Shown piece by piece: positions 34,163-43,722 of a DNA stretch of 64,000 nucleotides. Each line of letters opens with the position of its first letter. The first letter of the stretch is position 1. The position numbers and the translations under genes are program-made. A model generated the notes under the pieces. The model made no database searches. It worked only from the letters and a program-made list of their open reading frames with translations, and was not told where the DNA came from. The stretch spans positions 1 to 64,000 of the forward strand of contig JAGBDN010000083.1 in assembly GCA_017937485.1 (NCBI GenBank), given 5' to 3'. The DNA comes from Thermoguttaceae bacterium. GTDB lineage: Bacteria > Planctomycetota > Planctomycetia > Pirellulales > Thermoguttaceae.

Positions 34163-34840
34163 TCAAGAACGCAAGAGCGCGAAAATTTCCGGCGCGTCCA
34201 ACCGCTCGACGACGCAAACGGCGCCGGAAAAATCGGCGTTTCGGTTGTGTTCGGCGCGCAACATTCCGCAAACGAGCCCCGCCGCGTTCGCCGACTTGCA
34301 ACCGGCCGGGCTGTCCTCCAACGCCAGCGCCTTGCTCGGCTCGACGCCGAACCGCGCCGCCGCCGTCGCGTAAATTTCCGGATGCGGCTTGCCGTTCGTT
34401 ACGTCCTCGCTCGTCAAAACGAAGTCGAAGCGTTCGCCGATTCCGTCTTTTTTCAAGACTTCGCGAACGACTCGCGGCGCGCTACTGGTGCAAACGCACT
34501 TCGGAATAGCCCGCCGCTCCAGCTCGTCGAGCAAGCGTTCCAAACCGGGCGTCGTCGAGTACCCGTCGTTCAACAGCTCGATAAAGAGGTCTTCCGACTC
34601 GCGCTGGAGCGTTCGCCAATCTTCCGGCAGGTTGAAACGTTCGATGAAGAGGCGGAAGCAGTGTTCCGGCGGACGCCCGATGATTTGAGCGCAAAGTTCG
34701 GCGGTATACTTGTGTCCGCGGCGTCCGAGGAGCGCGTCGGCCGCCTTCCAGTAAACCGCTTCGGTATCGAACATTAAACCGTCCATATCGAACGCGACCG
34801 CTTCCGCCAACGCGGCGCCGTTCGCCGTTTTCCCTTTCAT
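34163..34840 (-). CDS. HAD-superfamily phosphatase (beta-phosphoglucomutase-like subgroup)
   Basis: 225 residues. Motif I is AFDMDGLMFDTEAVY (nucleophile DxD), the helical cap follows, motif II is CVCTSSAPR, motif III NGKPHPEIYATAAARFG and motif IV ALEDSPAGCKSANAAG. This is the subfamily that contains beta-phosphoglucomutase, phosphoglycolate phosphatase and small sugar-phosphate phosphatases. Substrate cannot be told from sequence alone. AAGGAA precedes ATG 34840. It reads towards trkA but a trkA-specific promoter lies between them, so co-transcription is not required. The 408-bp gap upstream (34841-35248) holds only the gcvPB terminator. Confidence 0.9.
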   Translation of the reverse strand: MKGKTANGAALAEAVAFDMDGLMFDTEAVYWKAADALLGRRGHKYTAELCAQIIGRPPEHCFRLFIERFNLPEDWRTLQRESEDLFIELLNDGYSTTPGLERLLDELERRAIPKCVCTSSAPRVVREVLKKDGIGERFDFVLTSEDVTNGKPHPEIYATAAARFGVEPSKALALEDSPAGCKSANAAGLVCGMLRAEHNRNADFSGAVCVVERLDAPEIFALLRS

Positions 34841-35166
34841 TTCAGCGTTCCTTTTTCGTTTCCCGTTCTTATTTTTATTCGCTTCTGAATTTCGCGTCGG
34901 CGGCCTTCCGGCAAACCGTTTCGCCGTCGAACGTTCAACCGGCCCCGTCGAACGCGGCGCCGTCCGGTTTTCATTTCCGGCGACCGTTCGTCGACCTTTG
35001 CAAGCGTCAAACCTCCGCTTCCGAAGCGACGTTTTTCTTTTAGGTTAACCGAAAACCGTTAAAAAACAAGCGACTTTCGCCGAAAAAAGCCGGAAAATCG
35101 CCGAACGTTCCCCGCCGACGCGCCGGTTTCCGCTCTTCCGTTTTCGTTCCTCGCCCCAAACGGCAA

Positions 35167-35203
35167 GAAAAAACGCGACGCCGGAACGTCGTCCGGCGTC
35201 GCG
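35167..35203 (-). terminator. Strong intrinsic terminator of gcvPA-gcvPB
   Basis: Minus strand: CGCGACGCCGGA (35203-35192) pairs perfectly with TCCGGCGTCGCG (35185-35174) around a 6-nt loop, then TTTTTTC. Confidence 0.9.
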
Positions 35204-35248
35204 CCAAGGTTTTAAACGTTTAAACGCAACCGTCGTCGATCAAACGGT

Positions 35249-36709
35249 TCAAGAAAGCGGTTCCTCGTACTTGAGAATCGGGTTGCGCGCGGCTCGCGTT
35301 TCGTCGAGACGCTTCACGACCGTGCCGTGCGGCGCGGCCTTGACGACGTCCGGCGTTTCGCGGCGCTCTTTCGCGATTTGCTTCATCGCCGCGATGAAAT
35401 CGTCGAGACGCTCCTTCGTTTCCGTTTCGGTCGGCTCGATCATAATCGCTTCGTCGACGATCAACGGGAAGTAAATGGTCGGCGGGTGATAACCGAAGTC
35501 GATCAAGCGTTTCGCGACGTCGAGCGTGTGAACGTCGGAGCCGCCTTCGAGCTTCTTCGGCGCGCAAACGAACTCGTGTTTGCAAAGTTCGTCGATCGGG
35601 AAATCGTAATCGTCGGCCAATTGCTTGCGGATGTAGTTCGCGTTCAACACGGCGTGTTGGCAAGCGCGTTTGATTCCTTCGCAACCGAGCGACAAAATGT
35701 AAGCGTAAGCGCGGACGCAGACGCCGAAGTTCCCGTAGAACGTCTTCACTTTGCCGATCGAAAGCGGACGATCGTCGTCCAGTTCGTAACCGCCGCAGTC
35801 GTTCTTAATAACGACCGGCGACGGAAGGAACGGCTCGAGGAACTTCTTGACGCCGACCGGGCCGGAACCGGGGCCGCCGCCGCCGTGCGGGGTCGCGAAC
35901 GTCTTGTGCAGGTTGTAGTGGACGACGTCGAAGCCCATATCGCCGGGGCGCGCGACGCCCATAATGGCGTTGAGGTTCGCGCCGTCGTAATACAGGAGAC
36001 CGCCCGCTTCGTGCGTAAGCCGCGAAATTTCAAGAATATCCGTTTCAAACAAGCCGAGCGTGTTCGGGTTCGTCAGCATCAAACCGGCGACGTCCGGGCC
36101 GAGTTTCGCTTTCAAGTCTTCGAGGTCGACGCGACCGCGTTCGTTCGATTTGACGACGCGAATTTCGTAACCGACGTTCGCCGCGCTGGCCGGGTTCGTG
36201 CCGTGCGCCGAGTCCGGAACCAAAATAACGCGACGTTGTTCGTCTTCGCCGCGATGCTTGTGGTAAGCGCGGATAATCATAATGCCGGTCGCTTCGCCGT
36301 GCGCGCCCGCCGCCGGTTGGAGCGTAAAGGCGTCCATCCCGCCGATTTGCGACAACATAAGCGACAACTCGTACATCAGCTCGAGCGCGCCCTGCGCCGT
36401 TTCGACCGGTTGATACGGGTGAATGTGCGCGAAACCGGGGAGACGCGCCGCGTATTCGCCGAGTTTCGGGTTGTATTTCATCGTGCAGGAGCCGAGCGGG
36501 TACATTCCGTCGTCGACGCCGAACGCTCGTTTCGACAACGCGGTAAAGTGGCGCACCGCTTCGACTTCGCTAAGTTCCGGCAAACCGAGCGGCGTTTCGC
36601 GCCAGTGTTCTTCCGGAAGGGTTTCTTGGAGGTCGATTTCCGGCAGGTCTTGGAGCGGGAAACGGAAGTAGTTGCTTCCTTTAACGTGTTTTTCGTAAAG
36701 AAGTTTCAT
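35249..36709 (-). CDS. gcvPB: Glycine dehydrogenase (decarboxylating) subunit 2
   Basis: 486 residues. C-terminal half of the split P protein of the glycine cleavage system. It carries the PLP lysine in [18 protein letters not shown], and also [51 protein letters not shown] and the C-terminal [17 protein letters not shown]. The P protein decarboxylates glycine and transfers aminomethyl to the lipoyl arm of GcvH. It starts 16 nt after the gcvPA stop with AAAGGAG in front, so the pair is clearly an operon. gcvT and gcvH are not in the window; lpdA lies about 19 kb away. Confidence 0.97.
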   Translation of the reverse strand: MKLLYEKHVKGSNYFRFPLQDLPEIDLQETLPEEHWRETPLGLPELSEVEAVRHFTALSKRAFGVDDGMYPLGSCTMKYNPKLGEYAARLPGFAHIHPYQPVETAQGALELMYELSLMLSQIGGMDAFTLQPAAGAHGEATGIMIIRAYHKHRGEDEQRRVILVPDSAHGTNPASAANVGYEIRVVKSNERGRVDLEDLKAKLGPDVAGLMLTNPNTLGLFETDILEISRLTHEAGGLLYYDGANLNAIMGVARPGDMGFDVVHYNLHKTFATPHGGGGPGSGPVGVKKFLEPFLPSPVVIKNDCGGYELDDDRPLSIGKVKTFYGNFGVCVRAYAYILSLGCEGIKRACQHAVLNANYIRKQLADDYDFPIDELCKHEFVCAPKKLEGGSDVHTLDVAKRLIDFGYHPPTIYFPLIVDEAIMIEPTETETKERLDDFIAAMKQIAKERRETPDVVKAAPHGTVVKRLDETRAARNPILKYEEPLS

Positions 36710-36725
36710 TCGTGCGCGCTCCTTT

Positions 36726-38099
36726 CTACTCGGCGTCCGCGTTTTCGTCGACCGTCATTCGTTCGCCGGCGCCGCCGAATTGGAAGTCCTTCATGCAGTA
36801 GACCAATTCGTCGACCTCTTCGCGCGTTCGTTTTTCGGTGAAGGCGAGGAGAAGCCCGTCTTTCAGTTCGTAACCGCCGATAATCCCCCATTCGAGGAGA
36901 TAACGGTTCATTCCGCGCGGATCGTCGACCTTAACGGCGAATTCGCGGAGGAACGGCGCGTCGTGTTGGAACTCGAACCCGGCTTTTTTCAGCTCCGAAT
37001 GCGCGTAACGGGCGATTCGGTGCGACGCGTTCGCCGCTTGTTTCAAGCCCAACGGCCCGACAAACGCCAAGTAAACCAACGCCGTCAACGCGTTCAACGC
37101 TTGGTTCGAGCAGATGTTCGAACTCGCTTTTTCGCGGCGGATGTGTTGCTCGCGCGCTTGCAGCGTCAAAACGTAAGCGCGTTTCCCCTCCGAGTCGACC
37201 GTTTCGCCGACCAAGCGGCCCGGGATTTTGCGGAGCAGCTTCTTCGTAACCGCCATAAAACCGAGGTGCGGCCCGCCGAAACTCATCGCGTTGCCGAGCG
37301 GTTGACCGTCGCCGACCGCGATATCGGCGCCCCATTCGCCCGGCGACTTGAGCATCGCCAACGCGATCGGGTCGACCGACATAATCGAGAGCGCGCCGAC
37401 GCCCTTGGTCGCGGCGATCATTTGTCCGACGCGTTCCAGGTTCCCGAAGAAGTTCGGGTACTGAATAACGACCGCGGCGACGTTCTTCGCTTCGGCGGTC
37501 AAAACGGCTTCGAGCGCTTCCAAGTCGACGAGCCCGTTTTTCTCCGGAACGATTCGCGCTTCGAAGAGCCCGGACGCGGCGTAAGTCTCGACGATGCGGA
37601 CGTAATCGGGGTTCAGCGTCGCCGGAATCAAGACGATCTTGCGCTTCGTCGTTTCGGCCGACATCACGCAAGCCTGCGCGAGCGCGCTCCCGCCGCAGTA
37701 CATCGACGCGTTCGCGACGTCCATCCCGGTCAGGCGGCAGATCGCCGTTTGGTATTCGAAGATCGCCTGCAGAATCCCTTGGCTAATCTCCGGTTGGTAC
37801 GGCGTGTACGCGGTAACGAACTCCGAACGCCCGACGATCGCGTCGACGGCGGTCGGAATGTAATGGTCGTAGCAACCGGCGCCGAGGAAGATCGGCGAAT
37901 CGTCCGCCGTGTAGTTCGCCAACGCGAGTTCTTCCAACTGCCGCCGCGCCGACATTTCCGTCGCTCCGCGGCTCTCCGGCAACAGACATTGTAAACGAAT
38001 TTCCTCCGGAACGTCGACGAACAAATCGTCCAACGAGGAGAGCCCCGTCGCGCGCAGCATTTCCTGAACGACGGGGTCGGGATTGGGAGCGTATCGCAT
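36726..38099 (-). CDS. gcvPA: Glycine dehydrogenase (decarboxylating) subunit 1
   Basis: 457 residues. N-terminal half of the split P protein; with GcvPB it forms the PLP enzyme of the glycine cleavage complex. Diagnostic segments are [70 protein letters not shown], and [11 protein letters not shown]; the C-terminus has [15 protein letters not shown] chose ATG 38099, where the normal family start MRYAPN lies. The frame remains open to 38414, but that extension is dissimilar to the family and runs through the promoter and a terminator. No glycine riboswitch is recognisable in the ~180-nt leader. Confidence 0.97.
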   Translation of the reverse strand: MRYAPNPDPVVQEMLRATGLSSLDDLFVDVPEEIRLQCLLPESRGATEMSARRQLEELALANYTADDSPIFLGAGCYDHYIPTAVDAIVGRSEFVTAYTPYQPEISQGILQAIFEYQTAICRLTGMDVANASMYCGGSALAQACVMSAETTKRKIVLIPATLNPDYVRIVETYAASGLFEARIVPEKNGLVDLEALEAVLTAEAKNVAAVVIQYPNFFGNLERVGQMIAATKGVGALSIMSVDPIALAMLKSPGEWGADIAVGDGQPLGNAMSFGGPHLGFMAVTKKLLRKIPGRLVGETVDSEGKRAYVLTLQAREQHIRREKASSNICSNQALNALTALVYLAFVGPLGLKQAANASHRIARYAHSELKKAGFEFQHDAPFLREFAVKVDDPRGMNRYLLEWGIIGGYELKDGLLLAFTEKRTREEVDELVYCMKDFQFGGAGERMTVDENADAE

Positions 38100-38286
38100 C
38101 GTTAGCGCAACCTGTCTTATATTAAAGGGTGAAAAAGCGAATCGACCGACGCGACCGCCGGCTTCGCGCGCCGCCGACCGTCCGCCGCAAGAAATAAATA
38201 AGCGACGAACGACGGACGCCGTCCGAACAAAAAAGCGACAAAAATCAAAATGCGCTTGCGCCGACTTTGCCGCGTCTCCGCCGTTT

Positions 38287-38315
38287 AGTATACTCCATCT
38301 TTCGCGTCGCGTCAA
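38287..38315 (-). promoter_or_regulatory. Promoter of gcvPA-gcvPB
   Basis: Minus strand: TTGACG (38315-38310), 17-nt spacer, TATACT (38292-38287). Leader of about 180 nt. Confidence 0.7.
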
Positions 38316-38349
38316 GAAGCCCCAACGCTCGCGGAGCCGTCCGAAACGC

Positions 38350-38391
38350 AAAAAATCCTCCGACGCGCCGAAAAGTTCGTCGAAGGATTTT
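38350..38391 (-). terminator. Intrinsic terminator of the transthyretin-like lipoprotein gene
   Basis: Minus strand: AAAATCCTTCGACG (38391-38378) pairs with CGTCGGAGGATTTT (38365-38352) with one mismatch, then more T. Confidence 0.75.
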
Positions 38392-38441
38392 AACGCGTTC
38401 GTCAAAATCGGCAAAGTCGACCGACTCCGCCGTTTCCCGCG

Positions 38442-38864
38442 TCAGAGTTCCGGGTTGCGGTCGAGTTTGAAGTCGGCGGTTTTCGTCGATTTGTCGACTT
38501 TTTGCGTCAAACCGGACGTTTCCGCCGACAGGTATTTAAGGTCGATAGCGGGCGCGGTAACCGGATCGGCAACGGAACCGTCCGCCAATTCTTCGCTCTC
38601 GCGAACGACCGTTTCGACGCCGACGAAGTAAACTTGGTAATCGCCCGCCGGGATTCCCGCCGCTTCGCCGAAGTTCATTTCATATTTGCCGTCGACGATG
38701 TTTCCGCGCCCTTGCGTTTCGCCGGAAACGAAGCAAATCGTCCCGCTTTCGACCGGCGCGCCGTCGTCCGAATAGGTAACCGTCCCGGTCAGTTTGACGT
38801 TGCCGGAACACCCGACGCAGAAGGCCGCCGTCGCTAAAATCAGCGTGTAAAATAAATTGCGCAT
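38442..38864 (-). CDS. Small lipoprotein with carboxypeptidase-regulatory/transthyretin-like domain
   Basis: 140 residues. Signal sequence with lipobox FCVGC at the N-terminus, then a short beta-sandwich pattern GTVTYSDDGAPVESGTICF with GKYEMNFGEAAGIPAGDYQVYF. The order (GTV.Y.DG.PV..G.I.F, later IPAGDY.VY) is typical of the many planctomycete lipoproteins with a CarboxypepD_reg-like fold, generally annotated hypothetical. It ends in a Lys/Asp-rich tail. Upstream is the divergently numbered but co-directional DUF1559 gene, and such pairs are often adjacent in planctomycetes, which suggests a shared envelope role. GGGAAAG precedes ATG 38864. Confidence 0.85.
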   Translation of the reverse strand: MRNLFYTLILATAAFCVGCSGNVKLTGTVTYSDDGAPVESGTICFVSGETQGRGNIVDGKYEMNFGEAAGIPAGDYQVYFVGVETVVRESEELADGSVADPVTAPAIDLKYLSAETSGLTQKVDKSTKTADFKLDRNPEL

Positions 38865-39078
38865 TATCGTTATCTTTCCCTAACGCCGACCGCTCCGCGC
38901 GGAGCGTCGACGCCGAAATGAAGTTCCAACGTGTTAAGTCGTTTCAACGCGACGCTTCGACGACCGTTAAGTCGCCGAAACGCCGAGAATTTCGCGAAAC
39001 GCCGCCGCCCGAATCGGTCGAGCGACGCCGCGCCGCCGTCGCCGACGACCGCGAATTTGCCGAGCGCGCCGTCCGAAA

Positions 39079-40170
39079 TCAGTCGAGCGATTCCGTTCCG
39101 CCGTCGCTAACATGCGCGAACTTGCCGAGCGTTTTCCCGGCGGCGGTCGTCGAAATCGAGCGAACCGCGCCGTCGCCCATCACAAAGTTGACGACGCCCG
39201 CGTGCCAAGAGCCGAAGTAACGTTGCGCGTTCGTATAATCGCGAGCCGACGCGAGCGGATACGCTTCCGAAACGGCGCGGCCCAGCGCCCAGTCGCGACC
39301 GTTCGAATCCGTCGCGGCGAGGTAGTTTTGGTCGTGCCGCCAAGCGACGGAGTCGCCGCCGAGCATGCCGATCGGGATGTGTTTTTCGCCGAACATGAAC
39401 TGGTTGCTCGTCCCGTCGATCCAACGGGAAATCGCGTCGCGCGGCTGCCAAGTCCGCTCGTCCCCGGCGACCGAAACGACGGCGCGGCGGAACGGCGAGA
39501 AGTTTTTCCCGTGCAAGGCGTACTGATCCGCGGCGCCGACCCATTGGAAATCCGTGCAAGCGGGCGACTTATACTCGGTGTAAATAACCGGCGCGTAGTC
39601 GGCCAACGGCCCGTAAGACGCGCAGGACTGCAACCCGTTTTGCGTAACGCCGTTGTGTTTCAGTTCCGTGTTCGTCAGCGGGGCCCCGGCGACGCCCGAA
39701 CGGCGGCTCGGGCATTTCACGAACGGAACCGCGCTGAAATTCTTGCGCAGTTCGTCGGTCATATAGTCGGTGTTGCGCCAGAAAAAGTCGCCGGAACCGG
39801 CGTTGGAGCGGCAAAGGTCTTGGCCGAACCCGGACGTTTTGTCCTTGGCGCCGCGCCAGTTTTTCAGGACGTCGTAAATCGCCGCTTGCTCCATATACGG
39901 CCAAAGGAGCGGCAAAATCGCCGCGTGTCCCATATTAATGTCGAGCGGCGGGAGTTTTCCAGTCGCCGACTCGAAGTTGTGAACCGCCAAGCCGAGTTGT
40001 TTCATATGGTTGACGCATTGCATCCGACGCGCCGCTTCGCGAGCCGCCTGCACCGCCGGGAGAAGCAAACCGATCAAAATACCGATGATCGCGATGACGA
40101 CCAACAACTCGACGAGCGTGAAGCCGGAACGTCGCCCCGCTTTGCCTAAATTAACGCAGTTTTTCCGCAT
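39079..40170 (-). CDS. DUF1559-family pseudopilin-like protein
   Basis: 363 residues. A type IV pilin/pseudopilin leader near the N-terminus: [20 protein letters not shown], with cleavage expected between Gly and Phe, followed by [17 protein letters not shown] and [16 protein letters not shown]. The DUF1559 (SBP_bac_10) domain follows, including the usual late motif [11 protein letters not shown] (H-X9-DG). DUF1559 proteins are hugely expanded in Planctomycetes and are thought to be exported through a type II/type IV pilus-like system; their roles are largely unknown. AAAAGG precedes ATG 40170. Strong lineage marker for this window. Confidence 0.95.
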   Translation of the reverse strand: MRKNCVNLGKAGRRSGFTLVELLVVIAIIGILIGLLLPAVQAAREAARRMQCVNHMKQLGLAVHNFESATGKLPPLDINMGHAAILPLLWPYMEQAAIYDVLKNWRGAKDKTSGFGQDLCRSNAGSGDFFWRNTDYMTDELRKNFSAVPFVKCPSRRSGVAGAPLTNTELKHNGVTQNGLQSCASYGPLADYAPVIYTEYKSPACTDFQWVGAADQYALHGKNFSPFRRAVVSVAGDERTWQPRDAISRWIDGTSNQFMFGEKHIPIGMLGGDSVAWRHDQNYLAATDSNGRDWALGRAVSEAYPLASARDYTNAQRYFGSWHAGVVNFVMGDGAVRSISTTAAGKTLGKFAHVSDGGTESLD

Positions 40171-40322
40171 AGCTCAACCTTTTTTCTCGCTTAAAACGCC
40201 GGTTCCTAACGAGTTCGCGTTTTTATTTGCCTCAAACGCGCGCTCGAACCGCCGCCTTCGCGACGTTCAAAAGAAGTCCACAATTTCAATCAACCCAACG
40301 CTTCTGTGAAACGTTAAGTTCG

Positions 40323-40351
40323 ATTTTATCCGCCGTGAAACGGCAAGTCAA
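40323..40351 (-). promoter_or_regulatory. Promoter of the DUF1559 gene
   Basis: Minus strand: TTGACT (40351-40346), 17-nt spacer, TAAAAT (40328-40323). Leader of about 150 nt. Confidence 0.65.
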
Positions 40352-40468
40352 GCAAAATCCGGCTTCTTTTCCAAAAAAATTCAACTTTTTTCGCAGCGCC
40401 GCCGTTAACTGCCGCCGTCCGCCGTCGCCGCCAGTTTTTCGCTCGCTTTTCAATCTTTTCAAACGCCG

Positions 40469-41863
40469 CTATTTTTCCGCCTTCAACGCCGCTTCCAAAC
40501 GCCGCCCGATTTCCCGCGCCAACCATTGCCGAGAGCCGTCTTTTCGAAAAATTTTGTCCTCTTTTTTAACGCCCGTCCCCCAATAAACGCCGCGTTTCGC
40601 CTCGTAAAACTCGTCGAGCGTTCCAATTTTTAACCATTCCGATTTTTCCGAGCCGACTTCGACGTCGTATCCGCTCCGCGCGACCCAAACGCCGACGCCT
40701 TTCATATTGCGAACTTTCGTTCCTAGAATCGCGACGTAAACCGTTTTCGCCGCTTGAAAAAGAGCGTTGCAACGGTCGAGCCGATATTCGAGAAGCGACG
40801 CCAACCGTTCCCGCCAATCGTCCGAAAGCGCGTCGGAACGCGTCGCGGGCGCAAATTCGCCGCTCGCTTCCTCTCCTTCGCTCGACGTTCCGTCTTGAAC
40901 TTCGGCGATCAGCTCGTCCAACTCGCCCAACCGCGGGAAGTCGCAACCTCGCCAATCAAAATTAAACCCGTAATTTAAGTCGTCTTCCAACCTTTGAAAA
41001 TACTCTTCGGCCTTTTGCCGCGCCCTTCTCTCGCTCGCCGGAATCTTTCGCAACGCCGCCTTGCAACGCCGCCCGATTTCGCGCGATCGCGTTTCACAAT
41101 ATGGAACCAACGCCGAATTATTTGCGTCAAAAACTAATTTTGCGTCGCTATTTCGAAAAACGCGGCTTTCGCTCTTCTCTTTAACGCGCCAACAGACGGG
41201 AACCCGAAAGATTCGCGGGTCGGAGTCTTCCAGATCGAAGCAATCTTTTCTTCGACGCAACTCTTCGAGTTCCTCCGCCGACGTTTTCGGAAACTCGCCG
41301 TCCCAATACTTCTCGCCTCGCGCGTCCGCCTCTTCCGCCAACCGCTCGAGCCGCGCTCGCGTCTCGTAAAACCGCGCGACTTCGTTCGCCGCCGCCAAAA
41401 ACGGGTTTTTCTCTTCCGGCCCGGTAAAATCGAGTCCGAAGTTGAACTCCGCCGCCTCCGCCAAACGCGCCGCCAAACGCGGTTCGATCTCGGCGTCCGC
41501 CCCGCGCCATTCGCTCAAACTCCCCAAATACCAAGAGTAAACGCGCGAATTTTCTCTTGTCCGCCGATAAAAGAACTCAAAATCTCGCGAAAACGGATCG
41601 TCGTAACGCGCCAAGCGATAACCGCCGTCGAAATAGTCGCGCCAACTCTCCCGAACGCAACGTTCGCCGAAGCGAATATCGCCGGTTTCGCAGTCGAGCC
41701 AAACGCCGTCCTCCCAGCTCCCAAACCGTCCCGCCTCCGTCTCCTTTTTTCGCCAATAAATTTTGTCGGCGCCGCGTTTTACGACGCTTCGCGAAAGGTT
41801 CCCAAAAACCGGAATCTCTTCGTCGCGCCCCTTAATTTGCCGATACTCCACTTCTTTCGCCAT
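40469..41863 (-). CDS. Unrecognised family, paralog 1 (third gene of the operon)
   Basis: 464 residues, no signal peptide or membrane helix, so cytoplasmic. It is a clear paralog of the two upstream genes. Shared N-terminal block: NLSRSVVKRGADKIYWRK, SW.D.VWLDCETGDIRFGE, W.DYFDGG. Middle block: YLGSLSEWRG followed by PRLAARLAEAAEFNFGL. C-terminal block: AAKTVYVAILGTKVRNMKGV, GTLDEFYEAKRGVYWG and WLAREIGRRLEAALK. The central ~150 residues are charged, variable and helical. I know no domain with this pattern. ATG 41863 is preceded by ACGGAGCG, a ribosome-binding site identical to that of the next paralog. It begins 102 nt after that gene's stop. Longer frame to 41959 rejected. Confidence 0.75.
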   Translation of the reverse strand: MAKEVEYRQIKGRDEEIPVFGNLSRSVVKRGADKIYWRKKETEAGRFGSWEDGVWLDCETGDIRFGERCVRESWRDYFDGGYRLARYDDPFSRDFEFFYRRTRENSRVYSWYLGSLSEWRGADAEIEPRLAARLAEAAEFNFGLDFTGPEEKNPFLAAANEVARFYETRARLERLAEEADARGEKYWDGEFPKTSAEELEELRRRKDCFDLEDSDPRIFRVPVCWRVKEKSESRVFRNSDAKLVFDANNSALVPYCETRSREIGRRCKAALRKIPASERRARQKAEEYFQRLEDDLNYGFNFDWRGCDFPRLGELDELIAEVQDGTSSEGEEASGEFAPATRSDALSDDWRERLASLLEYRLDRCNALFQAAKTVYVAILGTKVRNMKGVGVWVARSGYDVEVGSEKSEWLKIGTLDEFYEAKRGVYWGTGVKKEDKIFRKDGSRQWLAREIGRRLEAALKAEK

Positions 41864-41965
41864 CTCAAATACGCTCCGTTTTTCAAACTTTTCAAACGCC
41901 GTTGTTTTTCCGGTTCCAAGGACGCTCAACCAAAATTGTTCGATTTTCAAATATTTCAAACGTCG

Positions 41966-43645
41966 TTATTTTCCCGCGTTCAACGCCGCTTCCAAACGCC
42001 GCAAAATTTCTCCCGCCAACCAATGCCGCGCGTCGTTCCGCTTCGCAATTTTCTTCGCTTTTTTCACTTCCGTCCCCCAGTATTCGCCGCGTTTCAGCTC
42101 GTAAAAATCGGCGATCGTTCCCAATTTCAGCCAGTTCGCGCCCTCGGACGGTCGCTCCGCGCAAAGCTCCGTCGTATCGCAACCGGGCGTTACCCAAACG
42201 CCGAGCTTCTTCATTTCGCGAACCGGCGTCCCGACGACGCCGGTATAAACGGTTTTCGCCGCGTCAAAATACGCGCGGTAACAGTCGTAACGGAAAGCGA
42301 TTAGCGACGGAAGCCGCTCCCGCCAATCGTCCGAAAACGCGTCGGAGCGCTCCGCTCCGTAATCGAAGACGGTTTCGCCGTTTTCCGTTTCGACGCTCTT
42401 CGGCGGCGCCGTTCGCCCCGACGTTCCGGCCTTCGCGACGGCGATCAAATTCTTCAGCGTCCCGAGAAAAACCGGTTCTTGATCCGACGACCACCAACTG
42501 TTGTAAAAGTCGAACCAACGCGTCAGCGCGCGGCGCCGCTCCTCGCTCTTCGAAAGAGCCAGATACGATTCCGTCTCTTTCCACCTTTCCACCCAATACT
42601 CCTCGCCATCTTTTCCCAATTTCAACGAGGAACAATAGAAATAGACTTTTAACGGTTCTTCGTAAACGACTTCTCCGTCTCGGCAAAACCGCCAAAATTT
42701 CTTGACTTCCGCGACGTTCCAGTAAATCGGAATATCGCTCTCGTCGGTTTCTTCGCTTTCGTTCGCGAGCTTTTTTTCGTTCGTCGCCTTCTTCTTTTTC
42801 GGAACGTATTTCCCTTTTTCCTCCGCCGCGAACTCGTCGTTATCCCAATAATCGAAACGGTTTTCGTCGTTTTCTTCGTTCGCTTTCTCTTCCTTGCGCC
42901 AATCCTCGAACGCCTCGCCGTCCCAATATCGGAACTCGCTTTCGTCTTCGGAGTCGGCGGCTTTTTTCCGTTTTTCCTCCGCTTTTTTGCGACAAAACGC
43001 CTCGCGCGCCTCGTAAAACCGAATAATTTCGTTCGCGTTCTTCAAAAACGAGTCGTCTTCCGCCTCCTCCTCGGGCCCGTCGAAACCAAGTCCGAAGTTG
43101 AACTCCGCCGCCTCCGTCAAGCGCGCCGCCAAACGCGGTTCGATCTCGGGGTCGGGCCCGCGCCATTCGCTCAAAACGCCCAACGGCCAAACGTGAACCG
43201 ACGCGTCCCAATGTTTCCGCGCGCCCAGATAAGCGAACGGTTCGTCGGAATAGCGAAACTCTTTATCGAACGGATTCCAAGACGGCGGAGGACAAGACGG
43301 CGTAAAGAAATACGGCTCCGAGAAATAAGGGGGCTTATACGCAATCCGACTCGGATATTTGAATTCGAAATTTTTTTCGCTCCACCGCTTCGCGCTCTCG
43401 ATCTCGCCGTCGTAAACGTCGCGCCAGCCTTCCCTTACAAAGCGTTCGCCGAAGCGGACGTCGCCGGTTTCGCAGTCGAGCCAAACGACGTCGTTCCAGC
43501 TTCCCAAACTCTTGTCCGCCGTCGCTTTCATTCGCCAATAAATCTTGTTTGCGCCGCGCTTTACGACGCTCCGCGAAAGGTTTCGAAAAACCGGAATCTT
43601 CTCGTCGCGCCCCTTAATTTGCCGATACGCTAATTCCTCCGCCAT
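41966..43645 (-). CDS. Unrecognised family, paralog 2 (second gene of the operon)
   Basis: 559 residues. Closest to paralog 1: both start MA.E..YRQIKGRDE.IPVF, and NLSRSVVKRGANKIYWR and VWLDCETGDVRFGERFVREG are almost identical. It is longer because of an aromatic/Pro insertion (AYKPPYFSEPYFF) around residue 110 and a long Lys/Glu coiled segment around 230-320 (EEKRKKAADSEDESEF, KKKKATNEKKLANESEE). The C-terminal block GTIADFYELKRGEYWGTEVK and HWLAGEILRRLEAALN is conserved. No export signal. ACGGAGCG precedes ATG 43645, 77 nt after the stop of paralog 3. Function unknown; the conserved ends and variable centre suggest a recognition or interaction module between fixed domains, which is inference. 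Confidence 0.75.
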   Translation of the reverse strand: MAEELAYRQIKGRDEKIPVFRNLSRSVVKRGANKIYWRMKATADKSLGSWNDVVWLDCETGDVRFGERFVREGWRDVYDGEIESAKRWSEKNFEFKYPSRIAYKPPYFSEPYFFTPSCPPPSWNPFDKEFRYSDEPFAYLGARKHWDASVHVWPLGVLSEWRGPDPEIEPRLAARLTEAAEFNFGLGFDGPEEEAEDDSFLKNANEIIRFYEAREAFCRKKAEEKRKKAADSEDESEFRYWDGEAFEDWRKEEKANEENDENRFDYWDNDEFAAEEKGKYVPKKKKATNEKKLANESEETDESDIPIYWNVAEVKKFWRFCRDGEVVYEEPLKVYFYCSSLKLGKDGEEYWVERWKETESYLALSKSEERRRALTRWFDFYNSWWSSDQEPVFLGTLKNLIAVAKAGTSGRTAPPKSVETENGETVFDYGAERSDAFSDDWRERLPSLIAFRYDCYRAYFDAAKTVYTGVVGTPVREMKKLGVWVTPGCDTTELCAERPSEGANWLKLGTIADFYELKRGEYWGTEVKKAKKIAKRNDARHWLAGEILRRLEAALNAGK

Positions 43646-43722
43646 TTCAATTTCGCTCCGTTTTTTCTTTTTTTCAAACGTTTGCCGCGCCGTCCGCTCG
43701 ACCAACCGCAACGCGCGCCTTT

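Noticed and set aside
35327-36841. 504-codon plus-strand frame
   Set aside because: Antisense to gcvPB and gcvPA; no family similarity and the same composition artefact.
38100-38414. 105-codon N-terminal extension of gcvPA, and a possible glycine riboswitch in this leader
   Set aside because: The extension crosses the promoter and the upstream gene's terminator and is unlike GcvPA. I found no tandem glycine-aptamer core in the leader.
41864-41959. Upstream extension of paralog 1
   Set aside because: The conserved start block shared with paralog 2, with the same ACGGAGCG ribosome-binding site, places the start at 41863.
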